From Clostridiales bacterium (GTDB lineage Bacteria; Bacillota; Clostridia; Christensenellales; Borkfalkiaceae): DNA of 64,000 nt. A model generated the notes under the pieces. It was given only the letters and a program-made list of their open reading frames with translations. It did not search any database and was not told where the DNA came from. The DNA lies in assembly GCA_015055945.1 (NCBI GenBank), contig SVHH01000001.1:62001-126000 (forward strand), in the 5' to 3' direction. Within the stretch, counting starts at the first letter, position 1; the number at the start of each line of letters is the position of its first letter. Shown piece after piece: positions 1 to 6,764 of the stretch. A program made the position numbers and the translations under genes.

Positions 1-37
1 CGACTAACTTTCCGTCTCTTTTCCTTACTTGGATCAT
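1..37 (-). CDS. Ribonucleotide reductase N-terminal ATP-cone, 5' fragment (likely anaerobic class III)
   Basis: Only the first 12 codons are in the window (MIQVRKRDGKLV); the rest lies beyond the left edge. The string reads like the start of an ATP-cone, the allosteric nucleotide-binding module at the N-terminus of many ribonucleotide reductases and of NrdR. A strong Shine-Dalgarno (cggagg) sits just upstream of the ATG. The promoter region carries several NrdR-box-like palindromes, which independently points to a reductase gene. In an anaerobe the class III enzyme NrdD is most likely, but class I or II cannot be excluded from 12 residues. Confidence 0.6.
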   Translation of the reverse strand, partial: MIQVRKRDGKLV

Positions 38-88
38 AATATTTCCTCCGTTTGTTGATTTTTTTAGTGATAATTTGTGAGTGTATTT

Positions 89-118
89 ACTATACCACAC
101 TATATGCTGTCTTGTCAA
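89..118 (-). promoter_or_regulatory. Sigma-A promoter of the ribonucleotide reductase gene
   Basis: On the minus strand TTGACA (113-118) and TATAGT (89-94) are separated by 18 bp. The spacer is filled exactly by an NrdR-box-like palindrome (97-112), so a bound repressor would block RNA polymerase. The start codon is about 50 bp downstream. Confidence 0.75.
97..112. promoter_or_regulatory. NrdR box 1
   Basis: The sequence acactatatgctgtct matches the known 16-bp NrdR consensus (acaCwAtATaTwGtgt) at about 13 of 16 positions, read by eye. It lies between the -35 and -10 elements of the reductase promoter. Confidence 0.7.
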
Positions 119-125
119 CGGTTTA

Positions 126-141
126 TCACAATATTTTGTAA
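126..141. promoter_or_regulatory. NrdR box 2
   Basis: tcacaatattttgtaa matches the NrdR consensus at about 12 of 16 positions. It starts 29 bp from box 1, close to three helical turns, which is the usual arrangement for paired NrdR boxes. Confidence 0.6.
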
Positions 142-157
142 AATTTTTTTACTTAAA

Positions 158-173
158 ACACAACATCTTGTGG
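158..173. promoter_or_regulatory. NrdR box 3
   Basis: acacaacatcttgtgg matches the NrdR consensus at about 13 of 16 positions and starts 32 bp from box 2. Three phased boxes are more than the usual pair. Confidence 0.6.
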
Positions 174-180
174 TTTATAC

Positions 181-215
181 AAAAAAGCCTTCCCTTGAAC
201 AGAGAAGACTTTTTA
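181..215 (-). terminator. Terminator-like hairpin, minus strand
   Basis: On the minus strand a stem of about 8 bp (aagtcttc with gaaggctt, one GU pair) is followed by six T residues. No ORF precedes it on that strand. It could end a short untranslated transcript from the AT-rich region around 290-330 or insulate the reductase promoter. Confidence 0.4.
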
Positions 216-490
216 TCGAATAATTTGTCAAATACAAGCGAAAACTCACTTTTGTAAAGATTTAGTTTTAAAACAAGATGTTGTGTTTTGCCACTATATA
301 TATTATATATAATGTATGCCACTACAAAATCTCAATCTAAGACAATTTCGCCTTTTTCTATATTATACTACAAAGTAAAATTTTTTGCATTAAAATTAAG
401 CAAAGTTTAAAAAATATTTTTGGCGTTTTTAGTTTAATTTAAGTTGCAATTATTTTAAAAATATATTACAATATTGTGCAGACCAAAGAC
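216..490. other. AT-rich intergenic region with a distal NrdR-like site
   Basis: No supportable ORF. A fourth NrdR-like palindrome (aaacaagatgttgtgt, 271-286, about 13 of 16) lies here. Two direct copies of gccacta (290-296 and 318-324) frame a run of alternating T/A at 295-317. This could be a second, distal promoter region for the reductase gene or for a small RNA ending at the hairpin at 181-215. Both are inference. Confidence 0.35.
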
Positions 491-578
491 GGAGAGGTGT
501 CAGAGTGGTCTAATGTGCACGCTTGGAAAGCGTGTATACGGAAACGTATCGGAGGTTCGAATCCTCTCCTCTCCGCCA
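491..578 (+). tRNA. tRNA-Ser (GGA)
   Basis: Full cloverleaf readable by eye. The 7-bp acceptor stem pairs ggagagg with cctctcc. The anticodon stem cacgc/gcgtg encloses the GGA anticodon at 525-527. A long serine-type variable arm follows, then a T-loop ttcgaat, discriminator G and encoded CCA. The last 16-17 nt recur at 721-736 and 922-938, so this locus may have served as an integration site. A terminator follows directly. Confidence 0.97.
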
Positions 579-583
579 CACTC

Positions 584-615
584 AACGCATCGACATAATG
601 TCGGTGCGTTTTTTC
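584..615 (+). terminator. Rho-independent terminator of tRNA-Ser
   Basis: Stem aacgcatcgac / gtcggtgcgtt with loop ataat, followed by six T residues, starting 6 nt after the encoded CCA. Confidence 0.85.
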
Positions 616-720
616 GTGTGTCGTCGAGGCTCGCATTCTCACCTACGGTTCGATCCGCTAGCGCGGGACGGCAACCCTTTTGTCGACAATTTGTCGACAT
701 TTCCCCTAAAAGGGGAATTC

Positions 721-736
721 CCTCTCCTCTCCGCCA
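721..736 (+). repeat. tRNA-Ser 3'-end repeat, copy 2
   Basis: cctctcctctccgcca is identical to the last 16 nt of tRNA-Ser (563-578). The rest of the tRNA is absent, so this is a 3'-end fragment of the kind left by site-specific integration at a tRNA gene. It is again followed by a terminator. No integrase remains nearby. Confidence 0.8.
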
Positions 737-744
737 ACTAAACG

Positions 745-775
745 AAAACCCTACACTTTTTGTGTGGGGTTTTTG
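745..775 (+). terminator. Terminator after tRNA-Ser 3' repeat 2
   Basis: Stem aaccctacac / gtgtggggtt with a T5 loop, then a T-run. Its sequence differs from the terminators after copies 1 and 3. Confidence 0.8.
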
Positions 776-777
776 TT

Positions 778-921
778 TGGTTTGTGAAAACTTGTAAGGA
801 GAGGATTCGAAACAGCGTTAATAAACGGTAGTCACCTACCGTTTTAGCGATGACCGAAGATTTTTGCAAGGCACTAAGTTGGATTTAATATTTTTTTGCC
901 TTGCAAAAAGCAAGAAAGAAG
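778..921. other. Non-coding segment between tRNA-Ser repeats 2 and 3
   Basis: Contains an inverted 15-bp copy of the tRNA-Ser T-arm/acceptor (aggagaggattcgaa, 797-811). It also has a perfect 9-bp hairpin (823-831 with 836-844) and a 13-bp inverted repeat (tttttgcaaggca 861-873 with its complement 897-909). The predicted ORF at 864-1055 is not credible. The content fits a decayed integration footprint or a structured RNA, both inferred. Confidence 0.5.
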
Positions 922-938
922 TCCTCTCCTCTCCGCCA
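922..938 (+). repeat. tRNA-Ser 3'-end repeat, copy 3
   Basis: tcctctcctctccgcca is identical to the last 17 nt of tRNA-Ser (562-578), 360 bp downstream. A third terminator follows. Confidence 0.8.
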
Positions 939-942
939 ATTA

Positions 943-972
943 AAATCCCCCGCTTTTTAGGCGGGGGTTTTG
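943..972 (+). terminator. Terminator after tRNA-Ser 3' repeat 3
   Basis: GC-rich stem cccccgc / gcggggg with a 7-nt loop and a T-run. It insulates the downstream promoter at 982. Confidence 0.85.
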
Positions 973-981
973 TTTTCTTAA

Positions 982-1010
982 TTGACAAGTATACTTTACT
1001 TTGCTATAAT
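982..1010 (+). promoter_or_regulatory. Consensus sigma-A promoter of the CDF transporter
   Basis: TTGACA (982-987), a 17-bp spacer and TATAAT (1005-1010), both hexamers perfect. The leader is about 25 nt and carries a ggag Shine-Dalgarno before ATG 1042. Confidence 0.9.
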
Positions 1011-1041
1011 AACTTAAAATCAAACTTTTTTTGGAGCAAAG

Positions 1042-2166
1042 ATGTTAGATATTGATAATAAAAACCGAACTAACAGCGGTAATATTGCAAGCATTGTTGG
1101 TATTTTAGTTAATATTTTGCTGGCGGGCGTAAAAGTTTTAGTAGGGCTAATATTTGGTGTAATTTCACTTTTTGCGGACGGTTTAAATAACTTTACCGAT
1201 TGCGGAAGCAGTATAATTTCGCTAATATCTTTTAAGTTATCGTCAAAGCCCGCCGATAAAGAACACCCCTTTGGGCACGAGCGCATCGAATATATTTGCT
1301 CTATCGTGGTTGCATTTATAATTTTACTTATTGCAATAAGTATTGCGATTGAATCGGTAAATAAAATTATTGCCCCGCCCGAAGTTAGTTTTTCTATTTG
1401 GATAGTGCTTGCGCTCGTTTTATCCGTATGCGCAAAGTTGGGCTTATACTTTTACTATAAAACGGTTGCAAAGAAGTTAAATTCTTCAATACTAAAAGCG
1501 GCAGCGGTTGACAGTTTAACCGACTGCATATCTACTTCAACCGTATTTGTTTCGCTTATCGTTGGTTTAATCTTTAATATCAACATAGACGGTTACGCGG
1601 GCGTTGCGGTGTCTATCTTTATCGGTTTTTCCGCCGTTAATATTCTTAAAGAAGTATTTTCAGTTTTAATCGGTAAAGCACCCGACAACGAACTTTTACT
1701 TGAGATAAAACAAAAAATTCTTTCCTACCCTGGTGTTTTGGGTGTGCACGATATTTCCGTTTACAGTTACGGCCCTAACAAATATTTTGCAAGCGTTCAT
1801 GTGGAAGTTGACGCCGCTCAAGACGTTTTGACTTCACACGAACTTATTGACGACATTGAAAAGGACTTTCTAAAAACTACTGGTATAATGCTTACCGGGC
1901 ATTTAGACCCGATAGTTACAAACGACGAGCGCGTAAATACTCTAAAAAAGCAGGTTGAAGATATCGTTAAAAAAATTGACCCGACCTTTTCTATTCACGA
2001 CTTTAGAATGGTTTTTGGCGTAAACACAACCAACGTGCTTTTCGACCTTGCTATCCCCTACGACAGCAAGATGACCAAAGATGAAATAAAAAATATTCTT
2101 GAAAAAGAAATAACGGCAATTAACAGTCAATACTGTTTAGTTTTAACTATTGAACATTGTATTTAA
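1042..2166 (+). CDS. Cation diffusion facilitator (CDF) metal exporter, probably Mn2+-type
   Basis: 374 aa with about six N-terminal membrane segments and a cytoplasmic C-terminal metallochaperone-like domain (from about residue 215), the usual CDF layout. These proteins exchange a divalent metal for H+ across the cytoplasmic membrane. The transport site reads N49xxxD53 in TM2 and D157xxxD161 in TM5 (DSLTD). That ND-DD pattern is known from Mn2+ exporters such as pneumococcal MntE, whereas Zn2+ members usually carry His in TM5. Metal specificity is therefore an inference. Monocistronic between a consensus promoter and a bidirectional terminator; the start is supported by ttggag upstream. Confidence 0.88.
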   Translation: MLDIDNKNRTNSGNIASIVGILVNILLAGVKVLVGLIFGVISLFADGLNNFTDCGSSIISLISFKLSSKPADKEHPFGHERIEYICSIVVAFIILLIAISIAIESVNKIIAPPEVSFSIWIVLALVLSVCAKLGLYFYYKTVAKKLNSSILKAAAVDSLTDCISTSTVFVSLIVGLIFNINIDGYAGVAVSIFIGFSAVNILKEVFSVLIGKAPDNELLLEIKQKILSYPGVLGVHDISVYSYGPNKYFASVHVEVDAAQDVLTSHELIDDIEKDFLKTTGIMLTGHLDPIVTNDERVNTLKKQVEDIVKKIDPTFSIHDFRMVFGVNTTNVLFDLAIPYDSKMTKDEIKNILEKEITAINSQYCLVLTIEHCI

Positions 2167-2195
2167 AGACAATAATGATTTATTTAAAAATTAAA

Positions 2196-2222
2196 AGCAC
2201 GGATGCTGTCCGTGCTTTTTTT
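2196..2222. terminator. Bidirectional terminator between CDF gene and niaR
   Basis: Stem agcacgga / tccgtgct followed by seven T residues on the plus strand and preceded by an A-run, so it can serve both converging genes. Confidence 0.8.
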
Positions 2223-2233
2223 GTTGTCAAAAT

Positions 2234-2746
2234 TTATTTTTCGACTAAATATCCTTTTTCTTTAAGTGCTTTTTCTATATTATCCAAAACAACTTTATTT
2301 TCCGCGCGTACCGTGTGAAAATGTCTACCACCAGTAATGTTCATAAGTTCGGCTGAAGTGCCACTCTTAACCGTTTCAATAAACTTTCCCACTTGTTTTT
2401 CCGTCAAAATATTAAGCGGAGCGGAAATTTTACCATAAACGTCGTGCATAATGAAAACGTCAGCAGCAGTACCGCCGCATTGAACTATCGTCAAAAGTTC
2501 GTCTTCCGTGCTATTTTTATCGTGATACACTTCAAACACACGCTCTAACAAGGGTGATTTTTTGAGTAAATATCCATAATGCGTAGAAACTATTGTGTAA
2601 CCAAGTTTTCTTAAATACGCAATGTCTTGTACAATAATTTGTCTTGAAACACCGTACTTTTCTGAAAGAAAATCGCCAGTAATCGCACGTTTTTGAGATG
2701 CCAATAATGCTGCTATTTCTTTTTTTCTATCTTTTGAATTCATCAT
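2234..2746 (-). CDS. niaR: NiaR-type transcriptional repressor (HTH + 3H domain)
   Basis: 170 aa. An N-terminal winged helix (about residues 8-60) is followed by a 3H domain with its histidines in YHDK, MHDVYG and GRHFHTV. NiaR (YrxA) proteins bind nicotinate through the 3H domain and repress NAD synthesis and niacin uptake genes. It is the last gene of the nadA-nadBC-niaR unit, starting 14 nt after nadBC, as expected of a local autoregulated repressor. I could not identify its operator with confidence upstream of nadA. Confidence 0.9.
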   Translation of the reverse strand: MMNSKDRKKEIAALLASQKRAITGDFLSEKYGVSRQIIVQDIAYLRKLGYTIVSTHYGYLLKKSPLLERVFEVYHDKNSTEDELLTIVQCGGTAADVFIMHDVYGKISAPLNILTEKQVGKFIETVKSGTSAELMNITGGRHFHTVRAENKVVLDNIEKALKEKGYLVEK

Positions 2747-2760
2747 TCTCTCCCTTTTTG

Positions 2761-4875
2761 TTACACAGCGTGCAAGTTTTTTAGCGATAAGTCAAGTATC
2801 GGCGACGAATGAGTGAGCGCACCGCTTGAAATATAATCAACACCAATATCGGTTAGTTTTGCCACGTTTTCTTTAGTAACGTTGCCGCTGCACTCTGTTT
2901 CAGCCTTACCCTTGCAAAGTTGAACGGCAATTTTCATATCTTCAATGCTCATGTTATCGAGCATAATAATATCTGCACCTGCTTCTAAGGCTTCTTTAAG
3001 CATATCTAAGTTTTCAACTTCCACTTCGATTTTTCTAACGAACGGTGCGTATTCTTTAGCCATTTTAATTGCTTCTTTTACACCACCTGCCGCACCGATA
3101 TGATTATCTTTAAGCAAAATGCCGTCGCTTAAATTATACCTATGGTTGTAACCACCACCCACTTTAACAGCGTACTTTTCAAATACTCTCATATTCGGAG
3201 TGGTTTTTCTAGTATCTAAAAGTTTGGTTGAAGTACCTTCTAAAAGTTTTGCAATGGTCTTTGTGTAAGTAGCAATACCGCTCATTCTTTGAAGATAATT
3301 AAGCGCAGTTCTTTCACCTGAAAGCAACACTCTAATATCCCCACGAACAAACCCGATTTTTTGTCCTTTTTTAACTTCATCACCATCTTTTACAACAAAC
3401 ACAGACTTAGTATCCTTATCAAGAAGTTCAAAAACCCTTGCAAAAACGTCAAGCCCAGCAATTATACCGTCTTGCTTTGCAATCAAATCAACTTCACCCA
3501 AGCAATATTCGCGCATAACTGAATTTGTGGTAATATCTTCACTTGTAATGTCTTCTTTAAGCGCGCTTAAAATTAAATCGTCCGCATTTACTTTCATGCT
3601 TATATTATTCATAGTTTTCTTTCCTTTTTTTATAGCCGCTAACACAGCCCTTTTGTATTCTTCTTCAAAATTTTGATAAAGCGTGGGATGAAGTTCAAAC
3701 TCGATTTCTTCCGCTTTCGTATAATTTTTTATAATGTCTTTCGCTGCTCGTTTTGCAAAAACAAGGCTCTCAAGCAATGAATTACTTGCCAAACGATTTT
3801 TTCCGTGAACACCGTTACACGAAGTTTCACCCACCGCGTACAACCTATCCATAGAAGTTTTACTGTCTAAATCAACGTCTATACCACCCATAAAGTAGTG
3901 TTGCGCTGGAACGACGGGTATACATTCTTTGGTAACGTCATAGCCCGCATCCAAACAATATTCGTAAATGTGCTGAAAGTGCTCTTTAATCACCTTCTGG
4001 GGAATAGGTTTCATTGACAACCAAACGTGCTTACTTCCTTCCTTTTCCATTTCCTTGAAAATGGCTTTTGTAACGACGTCTCTCGGAAGAAGTTCATCAA
4101 CAAACCTTTCGCCTTTGCCGTTTAAAAGTATCGCACCTTCCCCTCTAACAGACTCTGAAATAAGAAACTTTCTTCCGTTTGTCTTTTCATAAAAAGTAGT
4201 GGGATGTATTTGAATATAGTCTATATTTTCTATTCTTATATTGTTTTTTAAAGCGATAGCAAGCGCATCACCTTTAATGTGTCGATAATTAGTAGAATGT
4301 TCATAAAGCCCACCAACACCGCCGGTTGCAAACACCGTATAGTCGGCAAAAATTTTTGAATACTCCCCGTCTTTATCTCGACCAATTACACCGTAACAAG
4401 TATTTTTCTTACTGATGACGTCAACCATTGTGTAATTTTCAATAAGCGTTACGTTTTTGAGATTTTTTACCGCATCTAATAGATGTGAAGTTATCTCTTT
4501 GCCTGTTTCGTCTTGATGAAATAAAATTCTCGGTTTAGAGTGTGCACCTTCCTTGGTGTAAGCAAAATCTTTACCGTCCTTTTCAAAGCGCACGCCGTAA
4601 GAAACGATTTCATCAATAACTTCTCGTGAAGATCGTATCATTATATCAACCGACGCTTTCCTATTTTCATAATGGCCAGCGCGCATCGTGTCTTCAAAAA
4701 AGGAATCGTAATCATCTTTATCCCTTAAAACACAAATACCGCCTTGCGCCAAAAACGAATCACTTTTTTCAGCCTTGTCTTTACTTATTACTATTATGTT
4801 TTTATCTTTTGGCAAACTCAGTGCAGTAAAAAGTCCCGCAGCACCGCTACCTACTATTAGAATATCCGTTTTCAT
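2761..4875 (-). CDS. nadBC: L-aspartate oxidase / nicotinate-nucleotide pyrophosphorylase fusion (NadB-NadC)
   Basis: 704 aa carrying two normally separate NAD-synthesis enzymes. Residues 1 to about 415 are NadB: FAD motif VGSGAAG near residue 8, then LAQGG, HPTTFY, SVRGEG and a C-terminal NRLASNSLLE. This half makes iminoaspartate. It lacks the helical C-terminal domain of long NadB proteins. From about residue 428 the protein is a full-length NadC (DTRKTTP, KVGGGYNHR, LKDNHI, SGNVT), converting quinolinate and PRPP to nicotinate mononucleotide. An internal ATG at 3612, preceded by aaaggaaag, could also yield a free 283-aa NadC. It lies 2 nt after nadA, so channelling NadA-NadB-NadC is plausible. 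Single-domain identities are clear; the fusion is seen directly. Confidence 0.95.
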   Translation of the reverse strand: MKTDILIVGSGAAGLFTALSLPKDKNIIVISKDKAEKSDSFLAQGGICVLRDKDDYDSFFEDTMRAGHYENRKASVDIMIRSSREVIDEIVSYGVRFEKDGKDFAYTKEGAHSKPRILFHQDETGKEITSHLLDAVKNLKNVTLIENYTMVDVISKKNTCYGVIGRDKDGEYSKIFADYTVFATGGVGGLYEHSTNYRHIKGDALAIALKNNIRIENIDYIQIHPTTFYEKTNGRKFLISESVRGEGAILLNGKGERFVDELLPRDVVTKAIFKEMEKEGSKHVWLSMKPIPQKVIKEHFQHIYEYCLDAGYDVTKECIPVVPAQHYFMGGIDVDLDSKTSMDRLYAVGETSCNGVHGKNRLASNSLLESLVFAKRAAKDIIKNYTKAEEIEFELHPTLYQNFEEEYKRAVLAAIKKGKKTMNNISMKVNADDLILSALKEDITSEDITTNSVMREYCLGEVDLIAKQDGIIAGLDVFARVFELLDKDTKSVFVVKDGDEVKKGQKIGFVRGDIRVLLSGERTALNYLQRMSGIATYTKTIAKLLEGTSTKLLDTRKTTPNMRVFEKYAVKVGGGYNHRYNLSDGILLKDNHIGAAGGVKEAIKMAKEYAPFVRKIEVEVENLDMLKEALEAGADIIMLDNMSIEDMKIAVQLCKGKAETECSGNVTKENVAKLTDIGVDYISSGALTHSSPILDLSLKNLHAV

Positions 4876-4877
4876 TT

Positions 4878-5789
4878 CTACTTTGCTAGTTCCAACATCC
4901 TATCAAGCGGTTTTAACGCTTTAATTCTATCTTGTTCGTCAATAATAATTTCATTTTTACCGCTGATAAGTACTTCAATAATCTTTTCAAGCGTATTCTT
5001 CTTCATATCTTCACATATGGGCATAGGATTAACAAACACAAACTTCTTATCTGGGTTATCTTTTTGAAGTTGATATAAAACACCTACTTCCGTACAAATA
5101 ATAAATTCTTTATTATCGCTATTTTTAGCAAAACTGATAATGCCCGCCGTACTGCCGATATAATCTGCAAGATTTAAAACTTCTTTAGTACATTCGGGAT
5201 GAGCAAGAACGAGCGCGTTAGGATAAAGTGCTTTTTGTGCTTTAACTTGCTCAGCCGTCATAACCTTATGTCGCGGACAAAAACCGTCGTTTAAGATAAC
5301 GTTCTTTTCAGGCACTTGCTCTTTTACGTAACGCCCAAGATTTTGGTCGGGTATAAAGAATATATTTTTATTCGGAAGTGCTTTAACGATTTTTACCGCA
5401 TTAGAAGACGTTACACAAACGTCGCTTTGCGTTTTTAGTTTCAATACGGAATTTACGTAACAAACGACTGCTAAATCATCATATTCTTTTCTAAGCCTTT
5501 CAATCTCACCGTCTTTTACCATGTGTGCCATCGGGCAATCAGCGGTTATATCAGGCATTAAAACTGTCTTTTGCGGATTAATAATCTTTGCGCTTTCTCC
5601 CATAAAAGAGACCCCGCAAAAAACGATTTTATCTTCCTTAATTTCTTTGGCAATCTTTGCAAGATAAAAAGAATCTCCTATATAATCGGCAATTTCTTGA
5701 ATTTCATCCGAGCAATAATAATGAGCCAAAATAACTGCATTTTTTTCCTTTTTCAAAAGTTCAATTTTCTTCACTAAATCACTTTTCAT
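4878..5789 (-). CDS. nadA: Quinolinate synthase NadA
   Basis: 303 aa, the usual length of the compact NadA type. It condenses iminoaspartate with dihydroxyacetone phosphate to quinolinate on an oxygen-sensitive [4Fe-4S] cluster. The three expected cluster cysteines are C85 (ADCPMA), C171 (GFCPRH) and C259 (PICEDM), spaced as in Thermotoga NadA. LAHYYC, MGESAKI and CYVNS are further family motifs. First gene of the NAD operon, behind a strong promoter. The leader holds only a weak Shine-Dalgarno (gggg). Confidence 0.97.
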   Translation of the reverse strand: MKSDLVKKIELLKKEKNAVILAHYYCSDEIQEIADYIGDSFYLAKIAKEIKEDKIVFCGVSFMGESAKIINPQKTVLMPDITADCPMAHMVKDGEIERLRKEYDDLAVVCYVNSVLKLKTQSDVCVTSSNAVKIVKALPNKNIFFIPDQNLGRYVKEQVPEKNVILNDGFCPRHKVMTAEQVKAQKALYPNALVLAHPECTKEVLNLADYIGSTAGIISFAKNSDNKEFIICTEVGVLYQLQKDNPDKKFVFVNPMPICEDMKKNTLEKIIEVLISGKNEIIIDEQDRIKALKPLDRMLELAK

Positions 5790-5825
5790 TCACATTATGC
5801 CCCATTTTAAATTTAATTCAAAATT

Positions 5826-5855
5826 ATTATAACATTTGTAAAGTTTTTATGTCAA
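5826..5855 (-). promoter_or_regulatory. Promoter of the nadA-nadBC-niaR operon
   Basis: Minus strand TTGACA (5850-5855), 18-bp spacer, TATAAT (5826-5831). A NiaR operator would be expected here, but no site was recognised with certainty. Confidence 0.8.
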
Positions 5856-5936
5856 CTTTTAATCAATTAAAATAATGAATATTTTTCGCCATTATTTGAA
5901 TATATTCATTTTATAGTTATTTGTACCTAAATTTAA

Positions 5937-5969
5937 TAAAAAAGCACTGTACCGTTTCGGCACAATGCT
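5937..5969 (-). terminator. Minus-strand terminator hairpin
   Basis: Stem agcattgtgcc / ggtacagtgct (GU pairs allowed), loop gaaac, then a run of T. It is a second terminator behind tRNA-Leu, just upstream of the nadA promoter. Confidence 0.7.
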
Positions 5970-5999
5970 AATATCTTTTGTCGTTTAGTTGTAAACAAA

Positions 6000-6034
6000 A
6001 AAAAACACAAGCACTTGTTTGTGCTTGTGTTTTT
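6000..6034 (-). terminator. Terminator of tRNA-Leu
   Basis: Ten-bp stem acacaagcac / gtgcttgtgt with a 6-nt loop and T/A runs on both sides, immediately after the tRNA CCA. Confidence 0.85.
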
Positions 6035-6035
6035 T

Positions 6036-6118
6036 TGGTGTGAAGGATGGGACTTGAACCCACACGGATAACCATACGCCCCTCAAACGTACGCGTCTGC
6101 CAATTCCGCCACCCTCAC
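6036..6118 (-). tRNA. tRNA-Leu (GAG)
   Basis: On the minus strand the acceptor stem gtgaggg pairs with ccttcac, followed by discriminator A and encoded CCA. The D-arm region ggcggaattggcagacgc is typical of tRNA-Leu. The anticodon stem tacgt/gcgta encloses ttGAGgg, so the anticodon is GAG. The T-loop is ttcaagt, and a class II variable arm is present. Confidence 0.95.
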
Positions 6119-6152
6119 GCGTTTCAGCCTTTATATATTACTCAAAATTTAA

Positions 6153-6728
6153 TCATTTGTCAAGGATATTTCCATATAATTTTTTATATTTTGAAAAAGT
6201 TTTTTTAATTTTCTTACCATATTCAAACGTTTCTTTATAAGGAACGACTTTTAAGTTAACACCGTCATCACTATATTCCTTATTTTTAAGCCATTCCCTA
6301 ACCTTTCCTTCCCCAGCATTATATGCGTAAATTGCAGACTCAATATTATTAAACTTATCTATCAAATATTTTAAATAAAAAGTTCCAAAATTGATATTTG
6401 TTTTTGCATCCATTATATCATAACTTTTTACGCCTTTAAGTTTTGCAATATAATCGGCGGTGCTTTTTGTTATTTGCATAAGCCCAAACGCACCCTTATT
6501 GCTAACCGCGCTCTCGTCAAACTCACTTTCAACTTTTATCACTGCAAATATAAGTGCGCTGTCCACCCCGTTTTCTTTTGCGGCGGCAAACACTTCAGTC
6601 TTAAACTTAAGTGGATAGAATAAATTTTTCTCTATTAAATTCACTAAGGACAGTGCTATTACCAAAACCATAATAACAGCACCGATAACCGCCAAAACTC
6701 TGCGGTAGTTCCAAATAGAAAAACGCAT
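6153..6728 (-). CDS. Membrane-anchored lytic transglycosylase (SLT domain)
   Basis: 191 aa. One N-terminal membrane segment (about residues 11-31) is followed by an extracytoplasmic soluble-lytic-transglycosylase domain. The catalytic glutamate is E67 in KVESEFD, followed by GAFGLMQI and a C-terminal AYNAGEG motif. These enzymes cleave the MurNAc-GlcNAc bond of peptidoglycan to give 1,6-anhydro products. It lies 36 nt after dinB on the same strand. The start codon sits inside the 3' arm of a 9-bp hairpin (6721-6747) and has no clear Shine-Dalgarno, so either translation is restricted or the true start is downstream. Confidence 0.88.
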   Translation of the reverse strand: MRFSIWNYRRVLAVIGAVIMVLVIALSLVNLIEKNLFYPLKFKTEVFAAAKENGVDSALIFAVIKVESEFDESAVSNKGAFGLMQITKSTADYIAKLKGVKSYDIMDAKTNINFGTFYLKYLIDKFNNIESAIYAYNAGEGKVREWLKNKEYSDDGVNLKVVPYKETFEYGKKIKKTFSKYKKLYGNILDK

Positions 6729-6747
6729 ACAACAAGTATATGCGTTT
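6721..6747 (-). promoter_or_regulatory. Hairpin covering the start codon of the transglycosylase gene
   Basis: Perfect 9-bp stem aaacgcata / tatgcgttt with a 9-nt loop. The ATG of the downstream gene (6726-6728) lies in the 3' arm, followed by five T residues. It can be read as a dinB terminator or as a translational occluder. Confidence 0.5.
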
Positions 6748-6764
6748 TATGTCTTTTATAATCA

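Noticed and set aside
500-700. 66-aa minus ORF containing GGEERIRTSDTFPYTRF and plus ORFs 474-797 / 523-741
   Set aside because: They read through or antisense to tRNA-Ser; this is a well-known type of spurious tRNA-antisense protein.
864-1055. 63-aa plus ORF
   Set aside because: It runs across the third tRNA 3' repeat, a terminator and the CDF promoter; no Shine-Dalgarno and no protein-like pattern.
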